From an uncultured Alistipes sp. (GTDB lineage Bacteria; Bacteroidota; Bacteroidia; Bacteroidales; Rikenellaceae), in the NCBI GenBank assembly GCA_900544265.1, contig UQUQ01000026.1:1-28858 (forward strand): a stretch of 28,858 nucleotides of DNA, written 5' to 3'. The notes below the pieces were generated by a model, which did not search any database, was not told the origin of the DNA, and was given only the letters and a program-made list of their open reading frames with translations. Below are positions 22,606-28,858 of this stretch, piece after piece. The number at the start of each line of letters is the position of its first letter. Position 1 is the first letter of the stretch. The position numbers and the translations under genes are program-made.

Positions 22606-24789
22606 ATGGAACAACATCTCGTATCGCGGCTCCGGCGGATTCTTCCGGCAGCCGCCCTGCTGCTGGCCGTCTCCTGCTCCAAGGACGAGGCCGACATCGT
22701 ACAGCTCCCCACACCCCAGACCATCGAAGCGACCCCGACGGAAACCTCGCTGCAACTCGAATGGGCAGCCGTCGAAAAGGCCTCGCGCTATGAGCTGCAG
22801 GCCGGCAGCGAGACGGGATATGCCTTCGAGACCGTCGTCGAGCAGCCCCGCTACAAGCTTACGGGGCTCGAGCCCTACAGCGAATACGCCGTGCGTGTGC
22901 GGGCGATCGTCTCCGCAGGAAACTACAGCGATTCGGAGTGGAGTGCCTGGACGACCTTCCGGACCCTCGACCGCACCGTGGCCGAGGCGTTCGACGGCGG
23001 CACGGGCTCCGAAGAGGAGCCCTACCGGATCTCACGTCCGTCGCACCTCGCCCTGCTGGCACAGGTCGTCAACAACCGTGAGAACGGATACTGCGAACCG
23101 GGCGTGCACTACGTCCTGACGGGCGATCTGGACCTGTCCCGGTACGACAACTGGACCCCGATCGGCCTCGGGCCCGAGGACGGCCGCTACCCCTACGAGA
23201 ATCCCGACCGGGCATTCCAGGGCGTCTTCGACGGAGACGGACACACGATCTCCGGCCTGAAGGTGGAGCTCACGGGCGAGACGACCTTCACAAGCGCCGG
23301 TCTGTTCGGCGTGAACGACGGCACGATCCGCAACCTCAACGTCGCGGGATCGGTCCATGCAACGACCACGGCCGTCGACAAGAGCTACGTGCTGGCGGGC
23401 GGCATCACCGGATTCAACATCATCGCCTACGAAGACAGCATGAACACGCGTCCGGGATCGGGCGCCATCGAATCCTGCACGTTCCGGGGATCCGTCTCGG
23501 CCTCGTGCGGCCCCGACACGCAGGGTGAGGCCGATGCGGGCGGCATCTGCGGCATGGCCGAGTCGGGCAACATCGACTACTGCAACGTCACGCTCGGCGA
23601 CGGCGACCTGCTCGCCACCGCGGGCGGCACGGTCTCGATGGCAGGCGGCATCGTCGGCGCCATGAACGGCGGACGCATCTCCCACTGCTCGTTCAACGGA
23701 ACGGGGTCGCTCGAATGCGCCTTCACCGCCGCTCCCGAAGGCTACTACGTCTACGCGCAGGCGGGCGGCATCGCCGGATCGGTGACCGACGCGGCGATCG
23801 AGAGCTGCAACGTCGAATTCGGCGGCGCGCTGCGCATTCCCGACGGTGGAGCCGCCAACTGCAACGCGGGCCTCGTCTGCGGCAACTCGGGGGCCTCGGT
23901 CACCGACTGCTTTGCGAAATTCTCGGGCAACGCCACGATCCACAGCGGCGGCTCGATCAACTTCGGCGGCATCGCCGGCACACTCTCGGGAAGCAGCCAG
24001 GGAGCCATGACGCTCGCCACGGCCGAGCTGGGCGGCACGCTGACGATCGGGCAGACGGACAACTACTCCGATGTCAACGTCGGCGGCATCTACGGCTCGG
24101 CTGCGAGTGCCGTCATCTCGGCCTGCAAGGCCTCGATCTCCGCCGCGATCGACATCACGTCGCAGGTCAGCGATGCCACGACCAACGTCAATGCGGGCGG
24201 CATCGCGGGTCTGGGCAGCCTTCTCACGGCCGGCTGCCACGCCGAGTGGGACGAGGCCGCCAGCGTCCGGATCACCTCCGACCGCACGAACTTCGGCGGC
24301 GTGGCCGGCATGGTGCTCTCGGGTGACAGCTACTCCTATCTGGTCGGGTGCTACGCCCTCTGCAACGGCCGCGTGGAGATCGCACCCAACAGCGGGTCGG
24401 ACTACACGGCCAATGCGGGCGGCATCGCCGGCAACTTCTCGGGCTATTCGATGATCTGGCCCGTGGTCATGGAGATTCCGGCCTTCATGCACGGATGCTA
24501 TGCCCTCGTCGAGAGCGACTTCGCCATCACGGACGGCTCGGCCAAAGGCGTGGCCGGGTATTCCGAGGCAGCAGTCTGCACGGGGATATACTGGGGTTCG
24601 AAGAAGGGCGACATCGGCGAGGAACTCGCCGGTTGCGAGGCCTTCGCAAGCCTCGACCAGGCGGGATTCGAAGCCGCCATCGAACAGATGAACGCCGCCA
24701 TCGCCAATTCGGCAATCGCCTCGCTCGTACAGGTCAGCTACGTCTACGACGCCGCCAAGGGCATCCCGGTGCTCTCCGACGCCCAATAG
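22606..24789 (+). CDS. Surface lipoprotein with FN3 domain and GLUG-like repeats
   Basis: A 727-residue predicted lipoprotein (lipobox LAVSC, Cys24), so anchored to the outer membrane or exposed on the surface. Residues about 33-121 form a fibronectin type III domain (ETSLQLEWAAVEKASRYELQ ... YSEYAVRVRAI). Next comes a stretch common before GLUG repeats, with YRISRPSHLALLAQVVNN, HYVLTGDLDLS and FQGVFDGDGHTISGLKVE. From about residue 240 on there are ten AGGIxG-like turns at intervals of 25-50 residues, each after a strand rich in Cys, Ser and Thr. This is the pattern of a right-handed beta-helix. Proteins of this type often act in adhesion or binding; a target is not evident. The start at 22606 puts the lipid cysteine at a normal distance. 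Confidence 0.9.
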   Translation: MEQHLVSRLRRILPAAALLLAVSCSKDEADIVQLPTPQTIEATPTETSLQLEWAAVEKASRYELQAGSETGYAFETVVEQPRYKLTGLEPYSEYAVRVRAIVSAGNYSDSEWSAWTTFRTLDRTVAEAFDGGTGSEEEPYRISRPSHLALLAQVVNNRENGYCEPGVHYVLTGDLDLSRYDNWTPIGLGPEDGRYPYENPDRAFQGVFDGDGHTISGLKVELTGETTFTSAGLFGVNDGTIRNLNVAGSVHATTTAVDKSYVLAGGITGFNIIAYEDSMNTRPGSGAIESCTFRGSVSASCGPDTQGEADAGGICGMAESGNIDYCNVTLGDGDLLATAGGTVSMAGGIVGAMNGGRISHCSFNGTGSLECAFTAAPEGYYVYAQAGGIAGSVTDAAIESCNVEFGGALRIPDGGAANCNAGLVCGNSGASVTDCFAKFSGNATIHSGGSINFGGIAGTLSGSSQGAMTLATAELGGTLTIGQTDNYSDVNVGGIYGSAASAVISACKASISAAIDITSQVSDATTNVNAGGIAGLGSLLTAGCHAEWDEAASVRITSDRTNFGGVAGMVLSGDSYSYLVGCYALCNGRVEIAPNSGSDYTANAGGIAGNFSGYSMIWPVVMEIPAFMHGCYALVESDFAITDGSAKGVAGYSEAAVCTGIYWGSKKGDIGEELAGCEAFASLDQAGFEAAIEQMNAAIANSAIASLVQVSYVYDAAKGIPVLSDAQ

Positions 24790-24810
24790 CCGGACGGCCG
24801 CAACAAACCG

Positions 24811-24845
24811 AAAAGGCGGGACCTCAAGCAGAGGTCCCGCCTTTT
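24811..24845. terminator. Bidirectional terminator between convergent genes
   Basis: A perfect 15-bp stem (24811-24825 with 24831-24845) with a five-base loop has A4 on one side and T4 on the other. It lies between the GLUG lipoprotein gene and polA and serves both strands. Confidence 0.93.
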
Positions 24846-24863
24846 CCATTCCGGGTCCGCCCG

Positions 24864-27737
24864 TCAGTGGGCCTCGAGCCAGTTGCGGCCCACGCCGGCA
24901 TCGGCCACGAGCCGCACCTTGAGCCGCGCGGCCGACTCCATGCACTCGGTGACGATGCGCGTAACGGCCTCCTGCTCCGTGCGGAGCATGTCGACGACCA
25001 GTTCGTCGTGCACCTGCAGGATGACGCGCGAGCGGATGCCCTCGGCGGCAAAGCGGCGGTGGACGTTGATCATGGCGATCTTCATGATGTCGGCCGCCGA
25101 GCCCTGGATCGGGGCGTTCACGGCGTTGCGCTCGGCCAGACCGCGGGCCACGGCATTCTGTGAGGTGATGTCGTTCAGGTAGCGCCGCCGCCCGAAGATC
25201 GTCGAGACGAAGCCCTCCTCGCGGGCCTTCGCCACGACGCGCTCCATGTACTCCCGGACCTTGGGGTAGGACTCGAAGTAGCCGTCGATGATCTCACGGG
25301 CCTCCTTGCGGGGGATTTCGAGGCGCTGGCTCAATCCGAAGGCCGAGATGCCGTAGATGATGCCGAAATTGGCCGTCTTGGCGCGCCGCCGCTCCTCGGG
25401 CGTCACCTCGTCGAGCTGCTTGTGGAAGAGCCGTGCGGCCGTCGCGGCGTGGATGTCCTCGCCGTGCTCGAAGGCCGCGATGAGCGACTCGTCACCCGAG
25501 AGGTGGGCCATCAGGCGCAGCTCGACCTGGCTGTAGTCGGCCGAGAGCAGCAGGTGGTCGTCGTCCGAGGGGATGAAGGCCTTGCGGATGCGGCGCCCCA
25601 TCTCGTCGCGCACGGGGATGTTCTGCAGGTTGGGATTCGTCGACGAGAGGCGCCCGGTGGCCGTCACAGCCTGGTTGAAGGAGGTGTGGATGCGCCCCGT
25701 CGTGCGGTTGACCAGCTGCGGCAGCGCCTCGACGTAGGTCGACAGGAGCTTCTTCACGCCGCGGTATTCGAGCACGAGGTCCACGATGCGGTAGCGGTGG
25801 GCGAAGGTCTGGAGGTACTCCTCGTCGGTGCAGAACTGCTTGGTGCGCGTCATCTTGGGCTTCTCGGCGATGCGCATCTTCGCGAAGAGCACCTCGCCCA
25901 GCTGCCGCGTCGAGTTGATGTTGAGCGTCGGCTCCCCGGCCTCGGTGCGAATCTGCTGCTCGAGCTCGGAGAGCCGGCGGTTCAGCTCGACGGCGTATTC
26001 GGCCAGCGCGTCGCAGTCGATGCGCACGCCCGCCATCTCGATGTCGGCCAGCACCCCGATCATCGGCTCCTCGATCTCGGAATAGAGGTGCTGCAGGCCG
26101 ATGCGCTCGACCATCGGGTAGAGCACCTGCTTGAGCTGCAGCGTGATGTCGGCATCCTCGGCGGCGTACTCCTTGACGCGCTCGACATTGACCATGTCCA
26201 TCGTCAGCTGCTTCTGCCCCTTGCCGATGAGCGTCTCGATCTCGATGGGCCGGTAGTCGAGGTAGCGCTCCGCCAGGGCGTTCATGTTGTGCCGCGACTC
26301 GGGGTCGATGAGGTAGTGGAGGATCATCGTGTCGTAGAGCCGGCCGCGCACCTCGACGCCGATGCGGCGCAGCACCATCAGGTCGAACTTGATGTTCTGG
26401 CCGATCTTGGCGATGCGCTCCTCCTCGAAGAGCGGGCGCACGATCGCGGCATACTCGGCCGTAGTCTCCTCGCGGAAGGGGACGTACCACGCCTCGTGCG
26501 GCACGACGGCGAGCGAGAGCCCGACGATGCGGTCGTTGAAGATGTCGAAACCCGTGGTCTCCGTGTCGAAGCAGAACTCGCCGTGGCGCGCCACCTCGGC
26601 CACGACCTCGCGCAGCTGCGCGGCATCCGCGACGAGGCGGTAGTCGTGGGGCGTATTCTGCGCCGTGCGGGGCTGCAGCGCTTCGGCCTCGGCCTGCAGC
26701 GCCTCGCCCGAGAGGGGGGCGGCAGGCGGCGGGAGCACCGGCTCGCCGAAGAGGTTGCCCTGCCCGGCCAGCGCCGCGCGCTTCGCCGCGGCGGACTTCG
26801 CACGGGCCACCTCGGCCAGCTGCGTCTGCGCCTCCTGCCGCGGACCGTCGGGCAGCGGCTCGGCGGGTGCGAGGTTCGCCAGATCGTTCAGGAAGGCCTT
26901 GAAGTCCAGCTCCGCAAAGAGGGCGCGCAGCTCGTCGAGGTGGGGTTCGCACAGCGTGAGCTCCTCCTCGCGGAAGGGGATCGGCACGTCGAGGCGGATC
27001 GTCGTCAGCGTCTTGGCCAGCCGCAGGCGGCCGCCCCACGCGGCGATCTTCTCGCCCTGCTTGCCCTTGATGCGGGAGACGTTCTCGAGGATGTTCTCCA
27101 CGGTGCCCCACTCCTGCACCAGCTTGCAGGCGCCCTTCTCGCCGATGCCCGGCACACCGGGGATGTTGTCCGAGGCGTCGCCCCACAGCGCGAGGATGTC
27201 GCGCACGAGCACCGGGTCGTCGATGCCGTAGCGGGCGCGGATGGCCTCGCGGTCGACGATCTCGATGCTGCCGTCGGCCCCCTTCTGCTTGTAGATACGG
27301 CAGTGGTCGCTCACGAGCTGCCCGTAGTCCTTGTCGGGGGTCACCATGTAGACCTCGTAGCCCGCCGCGGCGCCCTGCTGCGAGAGGGTGCCGATCACGT
27401 CGTCGGCCTCGAAGCCCTCGACCTCCAGGATCGGGATGCACATCGCCTCCAGCACCCGCTTGACGTAGGGGACCGAGCGGATGATGTCCTCGGGGGTCTC
27501 CGTGCGGTTGGCCTTGTACTCGGGGTAGATTTCGCGGCGGAAACTCCCGCCGGGAGGATCGAACGCCACGCCCAGCAGGTCGGGATGCTCGCGCTTGAGG
27601 ATGTCGCGCAGAAACTTCACGAAGCCGAAGACCACCGAGGTGTTCAACCCGGCGCGGTTGCGCATCGGACGCCCCAGAAAGGCGTAATAATACTTGAATA
27701 TCAACGCATAGGCGTCGACCAGAAAGAGTTTTTTCAT
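24864..27737 (-). CDS. polA: DNA polymerase I
   Basis: Repair and Okazaki-fragment processing polymerase. The 957-residue protein has all three domains. The 5'-3' exonuclease is at about 1-290, starting KKLFLVDAYALIFK and including GFEADDVIGTL and GDASDNIPGVPGIGEKGA. The 3'-5' proofreading domain spans about 375-560, with Asp391 and Glu393 in FDTETTGFD, IGQNIKFDL and the YAAEDADITL motif, so it looks active. The polymerase domain occupies the rest, with DYSQVELRLMAHLSGD (Asp734), RRAKTANFGIIYGISAFGL and VHDELV (Asp911). The ATG at 27737 is taken; an in-frame TTG three codons upstream is unlikely. No promoter was found upstream, so it may be read from the queD promoter. A terminator lies 19 bp after the stop. 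Confidence 0.97.
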   Translation of the reverse strand: MKKLFLVDAYALIFKYYYAFLGRPMRNRAGLNTSVVFGFVKFLRDILKREHPDLLGVAFDPPGGSFRREIYPEYKANRTETPEDIIRSVPYVKRVLEAMCIPILEVEGFEADDVIGTLSQQGAAAGYEVYMVTPDKDYGQLVSDHCRIYKQKGADGSIEIVDREAIRARYGIDDPVLVRDILALWGDASDNIPGVPGIGEKGACKLVQEWGTVENILENVSRIKGKQGEKIAAWGGRLRLAKTLTTIRLDVPIPFREEELTLCEPHLDELRALFAELDFKAFLNDLANLAPAEPLPDGPRQEAQTQLAEVARAKSAAAKRAALAGQGNLFGEPVLPPPAAPLSGEALQAEAEALQPRTAQNTPHDYRLVADAAQLREVVAEVARHGEFCFDTETTGFDIFNDRIVGLSLAVVPHEAWYVPFREETTAEYAAIVRPLFEEERIAKIGQNIKFDLMVLRRIGVEVRGRLYDTMILHYLIDPESRHNMNALAERYLDYRPIEIETLIGKGQKQLTMDMVNVERVKEYAAEDADITLQLKQVLYPMVERIGLQHLYSEIEEPMIGVLADIEMAGVRIDCDALAEYAVELNRRLSELEQQIRTEAGEPTLNINSTRQLGEVLFAKMRIAEKPKMTRTKQFCTDEEYLQTFAHRYRIVDLVLEYRGVKKLLSTYVEALPQLVNRTTGRIHTSFNQAVTATGRLSSTNPNLQNIPVRDEMGRRIRKAFIPSDDDHLLLSADYSQVELRLMAHLSGDESLIAAFEHGEDIHAATAARLFHKQLDEVTPEERRRAKTANFGIIYGISAFGLSQRLEIPRKEAREIIDGYFESYPKVREYMERVVAKAREEGFVSTIFGRRRYLNDITSQNAVARGLAERNAVNAPIQGSAADIMKIAMINVHRRFAAEGIRSRVILQVHDELVVDMLRTEQEAVTRIVTECMESAARLKVRLVADAGVGRNWLEAH

Positions 27738-27858
27738 ACGTTGCAATGTTTTTCCGCCGAACGGCGGGCAAGCGCCGGCGGGTGCGTCAGCAGGGTGCGT
27801 CAGCGGCGCGGGCCCAGCGGGGTTCCGTGGCGTAGTTCCGTAGCGGGGACGGGCGGCG

Positions 27859-28311
27859 TCAACGGTTGTCCTCGGCGAACCACTCGGCGAACGAGGTGGC
27901 CGTCTCGTGCAGACGCAGCGACCAGAGCGTCACCCCCTCGGGCAGCCGGGCCCGGATGCGGCGGGCGAAGTCGTCGAGCATGTTCTCGCACGTGGGCTGG
28001 TAGGGGACCGTCACGATGTTGCCGAAGCGCGCGGCGAGCACCCCGCGCAGGGAGTCGTTGCCCGCCGAGCCGCGCAGCACGAGCGCATGATCGAAGCGCG
28101 AGACGATCTCCTCGTTGACGATGCGTTTCAGAACGCCGAAATCCATCACCATGCCGCATTTGGGGTCGGCGTCGTCCGCCTGCGGCGTGCCCTTGACCGT
28201 CACGAACAGCCGGTAGGAGTGTCCGTGAATCTCGCGGCAGGGGCCGTCGTATCCGTCGAGCGCGTGGGCCGCCTCGAAGGAAAATTCCTTGGTCAATCTG
28301 ATTACTGCCAT
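27859..28311 (-). CDS. queD: 6-carboxytetrahydropterin synthase QueD
   Basis: Converts dihydroneopterin triphosphate, the FolE product, to 6-carboxytetrahydropterin, the second step of queuosine synthesis. The 150-residue protein has the zinc ligands His16 (EAAHAL), His29 and His31 (EIHGHSY) and the nucleophile Cys25. It also has Asp74-His75, the PTCEN motif (106-110) and Glu136 in HETATSFAEW. The CREIHGH spacing fits QueD rather than classic PTPS. The ATG at 28311 lies 8 nt from a -7 box, so the message would be leaderless. polA lies 121 bp downstream on the same strand. Other queuosine genes are not in the window. Confidence 0.95.
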   Translation of the reverse strand: MAVIRLTKEFSFEAAHALDGYDGPCREIHGHSYRLFVTVKGTPQADDADPKCGMVMDFGVLKRIVNEEIVSRFDHALVLRGSAGNDSLRGVLAARFGNIVTVPYQPTCENMLDDFARRIRARLPEGVTLWSLRLHETATSFAEWFAEDNR

Positions 28312-28318
28312 ATATGTG

Positions 28319-28326
28319 CAAAGATA
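28319..28326 (-). promoter_or_regulatory. -7 box of queD, leaderless start likely
   Basis: On the minus strand TATCTTTG is a perfect -7 box ending 8 nt before the queD ATG. No TTG is seen at normal spacing upstream. Confidence 0.55.
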
Positions 28327-28745
28327 GGCAAAAAAGCGGGTTCGGCCGCATGTCGGGGCGCTTTTCTCGCATCCGCGTCCGGAGAAACCGCAAAAACGGC
28401 GAAAACCGGACGACGACGGACGCTGCAACCGCCGGAGAATGACCGACGCAACATCCACCCGGGTGCTCCGGCAGGCCCGCCGCGATGCGGAACAGACAGC
28501 CCCGCCGCAACCGCCCCCGACCCTCCGACAGGCTCGACACAACGTCCGCCCCGACTCTCCGACAGGCCCGACACAACGTCCGCCCGGGGACTTTGGCTGA
28601 TCTGCGGCTGTGCTGCGAAACAAACCGCCGCAACGTCCGCCACCGTCCAGCCGACAACTCCGCCGCAACGTCCGCCACCGGCTCTCCGGCTGCTCCGCGA
28701 CCGCTCGCTGTAACAGTAAATTTATCGAAAAACAATAAATTTTTC
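28327..28745. repeat. GC-rich intergenic region with degenerate 34-35-bp repeats
   Basis: No gene was recognised. Two tandem 34-bp units (28523-28556 and 28557-28590) share CTCCGACAGGCTCGACACAA with one change. A 21-bp block recurs exactly at 28625-28645 and 28660-28680, with a 35-bp period. The shared core AACGTCCGCC occurs four times, with weaker relatives back to about 28449. GC content falls sharply after 28710. Frames on both strands here look like chance ORFs. Confidence 0.75.
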
Positions 28746-28775
28746 TTGTTACTCAAATTTTTTTGGTTATATTTG
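28746..28775 (+). promoter_or_regulatory. Promoter firing out of the right end
   Basis: TTG (28746-28748), a 19-bp spacer and TATATTTG (28768-28775) match the Bacteroidota consensus in an AT-rich stretch. The transcript would start near 28781. The 75 bp that follow hold no convincing start of a long ORF, so the first gene lies beyond the window. Confidence 0.65.
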
Positions 28776-28858
28776 CATTCAGAAGTTACGAAAAGAGTGT
28801 AATTTATTGGAAATGAGCGTAGGTTAATTGCTCTTGATAGTAATAGGTTACGATTTAG

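Noticed and set aside
27744..27778. Terminator between queD and polA (CCGCC/GGCGG hairpin)
   Set aside because: The stem is short and no T-run follows on the minus strand, so it is unlikely to stop queD transcription before polA.
28523..28680. CRISPR-like repeats with 34-35-bp period
   Set aside because: The repeats are directly tandem or degenerate, with no constant repeat and unique spacers, and no cas genes.

Overview
The window looks like chromosomal DNA of a GC-rich member of the Bacteroidota, most likely an Alistipes-like (Rikenellaceae) gut bacterium. The phylum is supported by repeated TAnnTTTG-type -7 boxes, several with a TTG about 17-20 bp upstream. It is also supported by weak or absent Shine-Dalgarno sequences and by typical families: ExbB/ExbD sets with two ExbDs, a DUF4136 lipoprotein, a GLUG-type surface lipoprotein, an AnsA-type asparaginase and a TIGR04076 protein. 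The genus is inferred from GC content and gene content only. High GC makes long shadow ORFs common; these were left out.

Layout. A tRNA-Cys on the minus strand lies at the left edge. A tightly overlapping plus-strand operon follows: dprA-tatD-TIGR04076 gene-ansA. After a long leader comes a plus-strand energy-transduction operon: exbB, a 4-TM membrane protein gene, exbD, exbD, closed by a bidirectional terminator. A 13/14-bp minisatellite then fills the gap before rnhB (minus). rnhB is divergent from a polytopic membrane protein gene, which is followed by an AraC-type regulator gene. Next is an orphan promoter-hairpin-terminator unit that looks like a small RNA gene of about 85 nt. lipA-lipB-recJ form the next plus-strand operon. 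They are followed by two minus-strand genes, a beta-propeller lipoprotein and a nitroreductase.

The right half starts with a plus-strand run: HAD phosphatase, ABC permease-like protein, ABC ATPase, rdgB, a Gfo/Idh/MocA oxidoreductase and folE. A DUF4136 lipoprotein with an outer-membrane barrel protein comes next, then a large FN3/GLUG lipoprotein. polA and queD are on the minus strand at the right. The last bases carry a strong promoter firing out of the window.

How the genes relate. Several are housekeeping genes for DNA handling (dprA, recJ, rnhB, polA, rdgB), lipoate synthesis (lipA, lipB) and GTP-derived pterin or queuosine precursors (folE, queD). Others build the envelope (ExbB/ExbD, lipoproteins, beta barrel).

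The most unusual features are short GC-rich tandem repeats at five places, the candidate sRNA, and three genes whose -7 box lies only 7-8 nt from the ATG and so look leaderless. One of the repeat arrays is an in-frame 11-copy array of a 15-bp unit inside lipB. No CRISPR array, insertion sequence or defence system was found.
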